Source of the DNA: Thermoplasmata archaeon
GTDB lineage: Archaea; Thermoplasmatota; Thermoplasmata; Thermoplasmatales; Thermoplasmataceae
DNA: 11,787 bases
Assembly (NCBI GenBank): GCA_021845155.1
Contig: JAKBSB010000027.1
Location: forward strand, 1 to 11,787
Direction: 5' to 3'
In this document: piece by piece, positions 1 through 6,614 of the stretch
Numbering within the stretch: position 1 is the first letter of the stretch
Layout of the letters: every line of letters starts with the position of its first letter
Notes under the pieces: generated by a model
Database searches by the model: none
The model's input: the letters and a program-made list of their open reading frames with translations, nothing else
Told to the model about the DNA's origin: nothing
Translations under genes and position numbers: made by a program

Positions 1-1077
1 GTCATTACTCCCGCCTCGGAAATAATGGCCATACTGGGTCTTTCCCAGAGTTATTCAGATCTTAAGGAGAGGCTCTCCCGCATACTTGTGGCATACAGCA
101 CGGACAACAAGCCTGTTTATTCCGGGGATCTTAACGCGCAGGGGTCAATGGCAGTACTTTTAAGGGATGCAATCAAACCGAATATTGTCCAGACTGCAGA
201 GGGAACTCCGGCATTCATACACACAGGCCCTTTTGGGAATATAGCACATGGGACATCCAGTATACTGGCCGACAGAATTGCATTGAAACTGGCAGATTAT
301 GTGGTGACCGAAGCAGGTTTCGGATCTGAACTTGGAGCAGAAAAATTCTTCAATCTTGCCTCAAGAATTGGCAATCTTCCAGTAAATGCTGTTGTCCTTG
401 TCTGTACGATAAGGGCACTGAAACATCATGGTGGCGCAAAAGACTACAATAAAGAAGATACTGACGCACTGAAAGAAGGGAGTAAAAATCTCCTGAGACA
501 CGTTGAGAACGTAAGAAGGTTCGGTTTTGATCCCGTTGTATCGCTGAATATTTTCGCCAGTGATACAGACAGAGAAATAGACCTTATAGGATCAATAATG
601 GATTCCAACGGGATCAGATGGGCAAGATCAGAAGTCTTTTCCAGGGGAGGTGAAGGCGGTCTGGAACTTGCGAAAAAAGTCATGGAAAACATGCAGGATC
701 ATCCAATAATAAAGAGAACCTATGAGTTTAAACAACCCCTTCAGGAGAAGATTGAGAGCATAGTGATGCAGGTCTACGGAGGTTCTGGTGTTGAATACAG
801 CAAGGAGGCAAAAGTTGCAATGAAAAAAATAAAACAGCTTGGACTGGATGGACTTCCAATCTGCATGGCAAAAAACCAGTACTCATTCAGCGATGATGCA
901 TCAAAACTTAACGCTCCAGAGAACTTCAAGGTTAATGTGAGGAACATAGTGATATCTTCCGGGGCCGGATTCATAGTGCCCATGCTGGGTGAGATCATGA
1001 CCATGCCCGGTCTCCCCAAGGTACCAGCTGCTTATGGCATGGATGTGGATGGAAAAGGGAACATAACCGGGCTGTGA
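1..1077 (+). CDS. fhs: Formate-tetrahydrofolate ligase, C-terminal part (5' end outside window)
   Basis: Catalyses ATP-dependent formation of 10-formyl-tetrahydrofolate from formate and tetrahydrofolate in the cytosol, feeding folate C1 metabolism. The reading frame is open from base 1 (VITPASEIMAILGL) and gives 358 residues; the family is about 550-560 long, so roughly 190-200 N-terminal residues, including the ATP-binding P-loop, lie upstream. Family signatures are plain: ASEIMAIL near the start, AIKPNIVQTAEGTPAFIHTG, then GNIAHG, TEAGFGSELGAEKFFN, RALKHHGG, and the C-terminal MTMPGLPKVPAAYG. The internal ATG at 25 is not the real start, since the conserved ASEIM lies before it. It ends GNITGL, close to the usual C-terminus, so the 3' end is intact. 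The next gene begins 58 bp downstream with its own TATA-like box, so the two need not be co-transcribed. The identification is secure; the promoter is not visible. Confidence 0.96.
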   Translation, partial: VITPASEIMAILGLSQSYSDLKERLSRILVAYSTDNKPVYSGDLNAQGSMAVLLRDAIKPNIVQTAEGTPAFIHTGPFGNIAHGTSSILADRIALKLADYVVTEAGFGSELGAEKFFNLASRIGNLPVNAVVLVCTIRALKHHGGAKDYNKEDTDALKEGSKNLLRHVENVRRFGFDPVVSLNIFASDTDREIDLIGSIMDSNGIRWARSEVFSRGGEGGLELAKKVMENMQDHPIIKRTYEFKQPLQEKIESIVMQVYGGSGVEYSKEAKVAMKKIKQLGLDGLPICMAKNQYSFSDDASKLNAPENFKVNVRNIVISSGAGFIVPMLGEIMTMPGLPKVPAAYGMDVDGKGNITGL

Positions 1078-1108
1078 ACAGCTTTCCCTTAAGTGTTAGG
1101 CGCATCTG

Positions 1109-1117
1109 TTAAATATA
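1109..1117 (+). promoter_or_regulatory. TATA-like box of the radical SAM gene
   Basis: TTAAATATA is centred about 23 bp before the ATG at 1136. At the usual archaeal TATA-to-start spacing, transcription would begin at or just around the ATG, giving a leaderless mRNA. No Shine-Dalgarno sequence is visible before this ATG. Confidence 0.5.
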
Positions 1118-1135
1118 ACATCTTCATGCGAACCC

Positions 1136-2281
1136 ATGGAGATCAGTCGTGGCCCCCATAAATGGGACCAGCGTCCACTTTTAATTTTCTGGGAAACAAC
1201 AAAAGCATGCGATCTGGCATGCGTACAGTGCAGGGCATCTGCCATGAAAGATCCACAACCGGGTGAACTTGACACTGAGGAATCATTGAAATTCGTAAGA
1301 AGTTTAAAGGATTTTGGAAAACCATATCCAATTGTTGTTCTATCAGGAGGAGATGTCATGAAGAAGAAGAATCTTGACGAAATAGTCAGGGAGCTCCATG
1401 ATGAGGGCATCAGGTTTTCCATCAGCCCATCTGCAACAGATCTTGTAACGGAGGAAAAGCTGCGTTATCTCAGTGAGAACGGATTGGTTTCAGTTTCTTT
1501 GAGTCTTGACGGAAGCCGATCGGACAACAATGACAGGATCAGGGGTGTCAGGGGTTCATTCCAGAAAACAATGGAGATTATTGATCTTCTCTCAAAAATG
1601 GGCATAAGGATCCAGATCAATACCACCGTGATGAGGGATAATGTTGAAGATCTTCCTCATATATTCAGGGCACTGAGGAAAAAACACATAAATACATGGG
1701 AGGTCTTTTTTCTCATTAACACGGGAAACGCCAGGACCCTGAAGACTCTTGACACAGCAACCGTAAGCGACGTGAACAGGTGGCTTGTTTTTACATCATT
1801 CTATGGAATGAACGTCAGGACTGTTGAATCACCAATATACAGAAGGATTCAGATCGATTACATGGCTACAGGAGAACTCTCCGGTGGAGAACTTTTCAAC
1901 CGCCTGAGGGATATTACAGTAGAACTGGAAGGGAAACCTGATTCTTTCAGGACCGGGGTTGTGGGAAGCACGTGGGACGGCAATGGAATTGTGTTTGTTT
2001 CGCATGACGGAAAGGTCTATCCAAGCGGTTTTCTCCCAGTTGAAGTTGGTAGCGTCAGGGAGAGACCAATTTATGAGATCTACAGGGACAGTGGAGTCAT
2101 GAAATTACTGAGAGAACCCGAAAAGTTCAGCGGAAAATGTTCATATTGTGCCTATAACGGCTACTGTCCCGGTTCAAGGGCGAGATCTTACAATTTAAAT
2201 GGAGATCCATTTGGAAACGATCCTGTATGTGATTATGAGACAGCTCAGGTACGGTATGATTTCACGGAGGTCTTTAGCTGA
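1136..2281 (+). CDS. Radical SAM enzyme with C-terminal SPASM-like Cys cluster (TIGR04053-like)
   Basis: A 381-residue radical SAM protein. The motif CDLACVQC places Cys25, Cys29 and Cys32 as ligands of the SAM-binding 4Fe-4S cluster, followed by the GGD motif at 71-73. A central stretch with INTTVMRDNVEDLP, WEVFFLINTGNA and VESPIYRRI resembles, from memory, the BA_1875 / TIGR04053 group of radical SAM proteins. The C-terminus has Cys335-x2-Cys338-x5-Cys344 and Cys365, a SPASM-like auxiliary cluster site; such domains occur in enzymes that modify peptides or act in haem/cofactor maturation. The substrate is unknown. Length is normal for a radical SAM/SPASM protein. The ATG at 1136 is chosen because a TATA-like box sits at the right distance. 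Its stop codon overlaps the ATG of a 54-codon ORF (TGATG), and a Cys-containing regulator lies convergently just beyond. Fold: sure. Pathway: unknown. Confidence 0.88.
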   Translation: MEISRGPHKWDQRPLLIFWETTKACDLACVQCRASAMKDPQPGELDTEESLKFVRSLKDFGKPYPIVVLSGGDVMKKKNLDEIVRELHDEGIRFSISPSATDLVTEEKLRYLSENGLVSVSLSLDGSRSDNNDRIRGVRGSFQKTMEIIDLLSKMGIRIQINTTVMRDNVEDLPHIFRALRKKHINTWEVFFLINTGNARTLKTLDTATVSDVNRWLVFTSFYGMNVRTVESPIYRRIQIDYMATGELSGGELFNRLRDITVELEGKPDSFRTGVVGSTWDGNGIVFVSHDGKVYPSGFLPVEVGSVRERPIYEIYRDSGVMKLLREPEKFSGKCSYCAYNGYCPGSRARSYNLNGDPFGNDPVCDYETAQVRYDFTEVFS

Positions 2282-2445
2282 TGCCATCAATAGACTGCTC
2301 CCTATCCGTGGCTCCAGAAACGAAGAAAGGAGACGATTTCCTGAAGGTTATTGTTGGACTTTCTCTCATCATGGTTTATATTGAGTTAAAAATGGTTCTT
2401 AAAAAATTTCACGCCTCGGTTTCTGGTCTTAGGCATAGAAAATAA
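2281..2445 (+). CDS. Putative small protein coupled to the radical SAM gene
   Basis: A 54-codon ORF whose ATG overlaps the stop of the radical SAM gene as TGATG, the typical arrangement for translational coupling. It runs from MPSIDCSLSV to GLRHRK and stops 11 bp before the end of the convergent regulator gene, so it fills the gap neatly. It has one Cys (residue 6), a short hydrophobic core (FLKVIVGLSLIMVYIEL, about residues 20-36) and a basic tail with several Lys, Arg and His. I do not recognise a family. It could be a small membrane-associated partner, a peptide substrate of the radical SAM enzyme, or a chance open frame. By a rough estimate an ORF of this length starting exactly at the upstream stop is uncommon by chance. 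Coding status is uncertain. Confidence 0.4.
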   Translation: MPSIDCSLSVAPETKKGDDFLKVIVGLSLIMVYIELKMVLKKFHASVSGLRHRK

Positions 2446-2456
2446 ACTCGTTACTC

Positions 2457-3077
2457 TCAGAAATTTTCCTCCACGAACGACTTTATTATCTTTCTGGTAC
2501 CTCTCCTGAGAACATCTGAAAGAGAAGAAGCCGAGACCTCAAGTTCGCTGGCAAGATCTTTCATTGATATCTTTCTGTCTGTATCATAATACCCTCTTTT
2601 GTAGGCCAGTTCAATTATTTCCTTTTCCCTCGCGGTCAGATCCGTATTCACATTGTCATGCGATTCCAGAAGCACGGGATTCAAACCATATTTCTCCATT
2701 TTCTCCATTATTTCCTTAAGCTGGAACCTGGACGGGAGTACTATCCTGTATAGAAGATGGTTCTTGTTTATGGATTTTGTACCTGTAATTACAATGTCCT
2801 GACCTGCAAAAAAACTGCAGGATGAACAGCTTGAAGTCTCAGTCCATATGGTATTTTTACCTATTCGTGAGACGTCTTTAATGACGGTCTTCAGGTCATG
2901 ATAAACCTCATCCCTGTTGCCATGACATATCACCTTGTGTATTGTCCTGTCCTCAGATATCTTCAGACGAAGGATTTCAGCATCAAAGTTCTTAGAATAT
3001 ATCTGGTTTGTCACCTTACAGTCATCTCTTGTTACTTCAATGAGGGCATCAACAGATTCTCTGGATTTTAAAGGCAT
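2457..3077 (-). CDS. HTH_10 (Bat-type) transcriptional regulator with Cys-rich N-terminal domain
   Basis: A 206-residue DNA-binding regulator. The C-terminal region, about residues 147-200, is a clear HTH_10 domain: LTAREKEIIELAYKRGYYD followed by MKDLASELEVSASSLSDVLR, as in the archaeal Bat-like regulators. The N-terminal domain (about 1-140) is not a family I can name, but it contains Cys20, Cys51-His52 and a Cys84-x2-Cys87 pair (SSCSSCSFF), a set of ligands that could bind a metal, an Fe-S cluster or act as a thiol switch. That sensing role is inference. The gene is convergent with the radical SAM gene and its small ORF, and is not in their transcription unit, but its closeness makes these plausible targets. 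The ATG at 3077 is supported by a TATA-like box about 28 bp upstream. The name is secure for the HTH domain only. Confidence 0.85.
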   Translation of the reverse strand: MPLKSRESVDALIEVTRDDCKVTNQIYSKNFDAEILRLKISEDRTIHKVICHGNRDEVYHDLKTVIKDVSRIGKNTIWTETSSCSSCSFFAGQDIVITGTKSINKNHLLYRIVLPSRFQLKEIMEKMEKYGLNPVLLESHDNVNTDLTAREKEIIELAYKRGYYDTDRKISMKDLASELEVSASSLSDVLRRGTRKIIKSFVEENF

Positions 3078-3101
3078 TGCATGTGCATTATTTTTACAGC
3101 C

Positions 3102-3110
3102 TTAAATATT
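3102..3110 (-). promoter_or_regulatory. TATA-like box of the HTH_10 regulator gene
   Basis: On the minus strand AATATTTAA is centred about 28 bp upstream of the ATG at 3077, consistent with a leaderless transcript. Between box and start lies the dyad-like TGCATGTGCA (3079-3088), two TGCA units 2 bp apart, which might be an operator for autoregulation; this is weak. Confidence 0.45.
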
Positions 3111-3194
3111 GTTATTAAGCATGCGCGGACTGAAATGTAGACTTCGGAAATTTGTTGCAGTCAGGTTATTCAGGAAGAGTTTCAACTGCAAAAC

Positions 3195-3204
3195 CTTTTA
3201 AACG
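3195..3204 (+). promoter_or_regulatory. TATA-like box of tRNA-Gln (and possibly the ThiS-like gene)
   Basis: CTTTTAAACG is centred about 28 bp before the mature 5' end of tRNA-Gln, the expected position for an archaeal promoter. A second AT-rich stretch, CATATAAAT at 3206-3214, is too close to the tRNA to direct its start. No separate promoter can fit between the tRNA and the downstream gene. Confidence 0.45.
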
Positions 3205-3227
3205 TCATATAAATTCTTCACAGTAAA

Positions 3228-3300
3228 AGCCCCGTGGTGTAGTGGACAAGCATATCGGACTTTGGATCCGTCGACGGCAGTTCGAATCTGCCCGGGGCTA
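3228..3300 (+). tRNA. tRNA-Gln (anticodon UUG)
   Basis: A 73-nt cloverleaf: acceptor AGCCCCG (3228-3234) pairs with CGGGGCT (3293-3299), D-stem GTGT/GCAT, anticodon stem TCGGA/TCCGT with a U-U mismatch at its top pair, loop CTTTGGA with anticodon TTG at 3262-3264, variable region CGAC, T-stem GGCAG/CTGCC with loop TTCGAAT, and discriminator A3300. No 3' CCA is encoded, so it depends on the CCA-adding enzyme encoded nearby on the other strand. The A1-U72 first pair agrees with archaeal tRNA-Gln, which is charged through Glu-tRNA(Gln) amidation by GatDE. No intron is seen. The next gene starts only 14 nt beyond the tRNA. Confidence 0.96.
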
Positions 3301-3314
3301 TGCGGTGTGGAATC

Positions 3315-3509
3315 ATGATACGAGTAGTTGGAAAAACGAGTGTTAGCAAAGATATACGGATACCAACCACTATTTCCAGTGTCGTTTCTGAACTCAGTTT
3401 GAATATTAATTCTTATGTAATTCTTCTTAATGGAAACCCGGCAACATCCGATGAAATTGCCAGCCCTCAGGATGATCTGGTATTTCTTGAAGTGTTTTCA
3501 GGCGGATGA
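3315..3509 (+). CDS. ThiS/MoaD/SAMP-like ubiquitin-fold protein ending in Gly-Gly
   Basis: A 64-residue beta-grasp protein. Its sequence (VILLNGNPATSDEI, DDLVFLEVFSGG) and terminal Gly63-Gly64 are characteristic of ThiS, MoaD and archaeal SAMP proteins, whose C-terminus is adenylated and thiocarboxylated by an E1-like enzyme for sulfur transfer (thiamin, molybdopterin, tRNA thiolation) or protein conjugation. Which of these it does cannot be told from sequence alone; no E1-like, thiamin or molybdopterin gene is in the window. I place the start at ATG 3315 rather than at the ATG at 3300, because the latter uses the last base of the tRNA, and because GGTG at 3304-3307, 7 nt before 3315, matches the archaeal Shine-Dalgarno core. 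Its 3' end overlaps the convergent cca gene by 43 nt. It is probably transcribed together with tRNA-Gln and released by 3' tRNA processing. Confidence 0.87.
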   Translation: MIRVVGKTSVSKDIRIPTTISSVVSELSLNINSYVILLNGNPATSDEIASPQDDLVFLEVFSGG

Positions 3510-4807
3510 CCCTGGAATATAAATTTTGACAGGAAGAGATCCAGTGCGCAGGAACCCTGTCCCGATTCATAGGGATCGAATATTTCCATTGCCTCTTTCT
3601 GGTCATCTATGTTCTTGCCTATATTTACACTTTTCAATCCCTCCCTGACCACCTCACTTATGGGCATCTGTTGCCTGATCAGATCAACATAGATTCTATC
3701 TCCCAGTATGTAGGGTCCCCTTGATATTTCCATATTCATCCATTTATTGTAAAAGTCAAGTGAACTGGGTTCATCCACAGGAGGACCCCGATGAATCTTA
3801 AGGGCTGGGATTTCCCTGTTTTCGGACTCTATGATCACCTCAATGTGATCCTGCACGCATATCTCCCAGGATACAGGCCTCAGATCGCTCCTTTCCATTA
3901 TTTCCCAGATAGCGTTCTTGAATCTCAACACCTGCGGATACAGTATATCATCCGTGATGGCTGGTTTCTTGATGCGAAAAATTCGTAAATTTGTCCCCCT
4001 GTCTGTTGCATCTTTCCTTTTCTTTTCATACGATTTACTGTATTCCGGCAGCTTACCATTCAGGTACAGACGACTGCAGAATTTCATTCTTGAAAGATTT
4101 TCCAGGCTGATTGCAGCAGCCGCATTTCTTGTTTTATCTGTTGGATCGATGATTATTGCAGGTGAATCGAAACTCTCGGTGTATTCTGGTTCTCCAATCA
4201 AGAGTTTTCCTCTCATGGCTGCAAATGTTTCAAGTGTCCTGTGGAAACTCCCCATGTTGATAATGAGGAGTTCGCATATGTATCCCGAAAACCCGGATAC
4301 ACGGGCATCCGCCCCGTATACACCAATATATTTCATGAACAGTTTCAGTTTCCTGACCTCGTCCTTTCCCGTGTGATTCAGGTGTGATTTCACATATTCC
4401 GTGTGAAGAGGTGTCCTGTCCACAGAACTCAGTTTCTTCTCACCCTGCTCCATCCTGTAACACGGTACAATGTCGACTTTCCTTTCATCAATGAAGCCTG
4501 TCACATATGGATGCTCCGCATACTTCTCCTTCCCGTTCCGGATGACGTAGTGTCCAATGGACAGTCCCCACTTCTCCAATTTTGCCCGGGTATATTTTCT
4601 GTCAAACCTGACAAATACATCTATATCACCATCCTTCAGGTTTGTGCCCTTGGCCACAGAACCAACAAGAACTGGTTCTGCTTCAAGATCATTCTCCTTG
4701 CAGTATGAGATAATCTTTTGGAATATGGAATCAACTGTCTTCCTTATGCTATCCTCTTCAGTGGGATTCGGCCTGAAAAGGTGCAGCAGCTCATTGATGT
4801 CTTTCAT
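3467..4807 (-). CDS. cca: CCA-adding enzyme (tRNA nucleotidyltransferase, archaeal class I)
   Basis: Adds or repairs the 3' CCA of tRNAs without a nucleic-acid template, using CTP and ATP. At 446 residues it has the usual length for the archaeal class. The nucleotidyltransferase core is evident: GSVAKGTNLKDGDIDVF gives the GS motif at 49-50 and the metal-binding Asp61 and Asp63; the third carboxylate is Asp112 in KVDIVPCYRM. This agrees with the archaeal enzymes rather than with bacterial/eukaryotic class II. Both tRNAs in the window lack encoded CCA, so the enzyme should be essential here. The start ATG overlaps the stop of the upstream NAC gene (ATGA), implying a two-gene operon with translational coupling. 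The last 43 nt, coding a Ser/Asn/Arg-rich tail, overlap the end of the convergent ThiS-like gene. Identification is secure. Confidence 0.96.
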   Translation of the reverse strand: MKDINELLHLFRPNPTEEDSIRKTVDSIFQKIISYCKENDLEAEPVLVGSVAKGTNLKDGDIDVFVRFDRKYTRAKLEKWGLSIGHYVIRNGKEKYAEHPYVTGFIDERKVDIVPCYRMEQGEKKLSSVDRTPLHTEYVKSHLNHTGKDEVRKLKLFMKYIGVYGADARVSGFSGYICELLIINMGSFHRTLETFAAMRGKLLIGEPEYTESFDSPAIIIDPTDKTRNAAAAISLENLSRMKFCSRLYLNGKLPEYSKSYEKKRKDATDRGTNLRIFRIKKPAITDDILYPQVLRFKNAIWEIMERSDLRPVSWEICVQDHIEVIIESENREIPALKIHRGPPVDEPSSLDFYNKWMNMEISRGPYILGDRIYVDLIRQQMPISEVVREGLKSVNIGKNIDDQKEAMEIFDPYESGQGSCALDLFLSKFIFQGHPPENTSRNTRSS

Positions 4808-5178
4808 TTATTCAGAAGGTTTAAAATTGCCTGTGCAGGCTCCCCATCGGCTCCTTTCAGGGCTTCGATTGCCTTTTCCTTTCCGACACCAGTCTGATCC
4901 ATGACCAGCTTTATGTCCTCTGCGTTGTATGGGGGGACCTCTTCCTTTATTTCTTTCGTCTCTCCGGCATCCTTGGGGACCTCCTTGATGTTGCCTGTGA
5001 TCTGGAAGGATTTCTGGCCCTGCGCCTCTATCATCGTAACAGCTGCATTTTCTATTACATAATTCTTTGTGTCAGCATATAAAACAACTTTCCTGACATC
5101 TGTCATTTCGTTTGATTTTATGCCCATCTGGGCCATCATCCTCTTTACTTCTCTTGAGTTGAATTTTCCAGGTATCAT
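4804..5178 (-). CDS. nac: Archaeal nascent polypeptide-associated complex (NAC) protein
   Basis: A ribosome-associated factor that binds nascent chains; archaeal NAC is a homodimer related to eukaryotic alpha-NAC. The 124 residues match the usual archaeal size. The N-terminal part, REVKRMMAQMGIKSNEM and VVLYADTKNYVIENAAV (about 8-62), is the NAC domain. It is followed by a charged linker (about 66-82, rich in Lys and Glu) and a C-terminal UBA domain (about 84-122: YNAEDIKLVMDQTGVGKEKA, ending ILNLLNK). The stop codon overlaps the start of cca by 4 nt (ATGA), so the two form an operon and this is the first gene. The ATG at 5178 follows a possible GAGG Shine-Dalgarno (5183-5186) and a TATA-like box about 28 bp upstream. 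Confidence in the family is high. Confidence 0.95.
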   Translation of the reverse strand: MIPGKFNSREVKRMMAQMGIKSNEMTDVRKVVLYADTKNYVIENAAVTMIEAQGQKSFQITGNIKEVPKDAGETKEIKEEVPPYNAEDIKLVMDQTGVGKEKAIEALKGADGEPAQAILNLLNK

Positions 5179-5200
5179 ATGTCCTCGAATATAAAGAGGC

Positions 5201-5211
5201 TAATTAAATTT
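5201..5211 (-). promoter_or_regulatory. TATA-like box of the NAC-cca operon
   Basis: AAATTTAATTA on the minus strand is centred about 28 bp upstream of the NAC start, in the 48-bp gap after the MFS gene. A nearer AT-rich block, TTTATATT (5188-5195), is too close to the ATG unless transcription starts inside the gene. The box supports a promoter separate from that of the MFS gene. Confidence 0.4.
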
Positions 5212-5226
5212 AACCTGAAATCCAAC

Positions 5227-6423
5227 TCACTGGTTTGCAGGTTTTGCCGAATCCACCGATGACCTGTAGCCCTGAGCAAACATTGTTATCATGAGTGCCA
5301 GTGTTGCTGGGAATATTGCAAACCCGAACAGTAGCCTGGGTGAACCTGCCCAGAGCAGAGATCCAAGAAGAGGCGCCACAATTACCATTGGTACCCCAAA
5401 GAATGCCATAGCGGATCTCACCCGATCGGCTTCAGTCAGGCTGAACCTGTTCCACTGGTAGCGGTTGAAACCACTCTCTGTGAGGGTAATCACGGCAATG
5501 AATGCGAAGCCAACCACAAACAGGTAACTTGAAATGGCTATGGAAAAGAATACCATTGCTATCATAATTATTCCGGGTCTCATTACGTAAAAGAGTCTGG
5601 AAAATGATCCCGAAACAAACATCTTTCCCACAAACTTCAGGAAAAAGGATGCAGCACCAAGTATCCCAAAAAGGATGAAAACCGGTCCAAGCGTGAGACC
5701 ATCCTTTATGGCAAGGGCCGGTATAAAAACAGTCACTGATCCCAGTGAGAGTATGGTCAGGATTTCCACAACAATTATGACAATGAGGAATTCCCGGTTC
5801 TTCATCCGGCTCAGGCTTTCCATGACCTCTATTGGCTTTCTGATTGCATCATTCAGGTTGAAACGCATTGTCTTTTTCTCAACTGTTTTCTTGAAGGGGG
5901 ATAATACGAACATTGAAACAACTGCCGAAAGAATCAGGATCAGGGAGAGAATGCCATAAATGTATGGGGCTTCTTTGGCAGTAAAGACGGCAAATAAAAA
6001 AAATCCAGCAAAAGAGCCAATTAAGGAAGTATTGCTTACCTTAGCCTGTGAATCCTGACCATCAAATTTCACTGCTGTCTTCTCTTTGAGGGCAGTCCTG
6101 AAAAGTGAATTGAATATATATATGAGAATGAAAGAATAAAGGACAACACTGAAAGAATTTGCGAGAAACACAAGTGATGTGGATATTCCCATTGCCATTA
6201 TCCCAATTACTATGGCATTGTCCTGGCCTGCAACGTTGACGTAAAATTTTGACGGAATCCTTGCAATGTAGCCCACCAGAAGAGAAATTCCCATAATAAT
6301 TCCAAGGAGGTACAGAGAAATTTTCAGATCATAAAATAGAAAAGGGAGTGCTACCCATATCACTGATGTAAAGGCTCCGCTAACAGCGTACAGTCCTATT
6401 ACGGAAAGCTGTTCCCTGTTCAT
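5227..6423 (-). CDS. Major facilitator superfamily transporter, 12 TM
   Basis: A 398-residue integral membrane protein with the hydrophobicity pattern of a 6+6 helix MFS permease. Approximate helices are 7-30, 35-55, 69-89, 91-108, 131-148, 153-175, then a basic central loop (about 176-210, with KKTVEKKTMR), and 211-236, 243-266, 283-302, 302-320, 337-358 and 362-384. The loop between helices 2 and 3 carries an Arg (ARIPSKF) where MFS proteins usually have their basic motif A, but the full motif is not conserved. Charged and aromatic residues near 318-334 (ESGFNRYQWNRFSLTEADR) precede helix 11. There is no sequence clue to the substrate, and the neighbours (NAC, cca, tRNA-Phe) give none. The ATG at 6423 has no clear Shine-Dalgarno sequence. 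Family membership is likely; cargo and direction of transport are unknown. Confidence 0.82.
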   Translation of the reverse strand: MNREQLSVIGLYAVSGAFTSVIWVALPFLFYDLKISLYLLGIIMGISLLVGYIARIPSKFYVNVAGQDNAIVIGIMAMGISTSLVFLANSFSVVLYSFILIYIFNSLFRTALKEKTAVKFDGQDSQAKVSNTSLIGSFAGFFLFAVFTAKEAPYIYGILSLILILSAVVSMFVLSPFKKTVEKKTMRFNLNDAIRKPIEVMESLSRMKNREFLIVIIVVEILTILSLGSVTVFIPALAIKDGLTLGPVFILFGILGAASFFLKFVGKMFVSGSFSRLFYVMRPGIIMIAMVFFSIAISSYLFVVGFAFIAVITLTESGFNRYQWNRFSLTEADRVRSAMAFFGVPMVIVAPLLGSLLWAGSPRLLFGFAIFPATLALMITMFAQGYRSSVDSAKPANQ

Positions 6424-6477
6424 TTTAGACGAACCGTCATCAAGAAAACCTGAAATTCTTAAAGTTCTAATAGGACG

Positions 6478-6489
6478 TTATTTTATAAG
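6478..6489 (-). promoter_or_regulatory. Possible TATA-like box of the MFS gene
   Basis: CTTATAAAATAA on the minus strand is the strongest TATA-like element upstream of the MFS start. It lies about 60 bp away and would give a leader of roughly 35 nt. A weaker alternative, CTTTAAGAAT at 6455-6464, would give a short leader. Neither is decisive. Confidence 0.3.
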
Positions 6490-6539
6490 TGATATTTATC
6501 TTTATCATTTGTCCGGCGAAATTTTTCATTTTTTACCAC

Positions 6540-6597
6540 ATTGAATCAGATGAAGCCATTCAGTATTTTTCACAAAACAGTGATTTCATGATTCAAT
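6540..6597. repeat. 9-bp inverted repeat upstream of tRNA-Phe
   Basis: ATTGAATCA (6540-6548) and TGATTCAAT (6589-6597) are exact reverse complements separated by 40 bp, in the 220-bp intergenic region between the divergent MFS gene and tRNA-Phe. It could be a paired operator site or chance in AT-rich DNA. Otherwise I see only the two promoters in this region and no small ORF of note. Confidence 0.35.
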
Positions 6598-6614
6598 TTT
6601 CAATTGGCAAAGAT

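Noticed and set aside
3155..3191. Inverted repeat TTGCAGT/ACTGCAA upstream of tRNA-Gln.
   Set aside because: Only 7 bp with a 23-bp spacer and no extension; expected by chance.
3300..3314. In-frame ATG at 3300 as the start of the ThiS-like gene.
   Set aside because: It uses the last base of tRNA-Gln, and MIRVVGK from 3315 fits the beta-grasp N-terminus and has a GGTG Shine-Dalgarno core.
3918..4904. Plus-strand open frames of 100-150 codons opposite cca and NAC.
   Set aside because: They are antisense shadows of two secure genes, with no promoter or family match.
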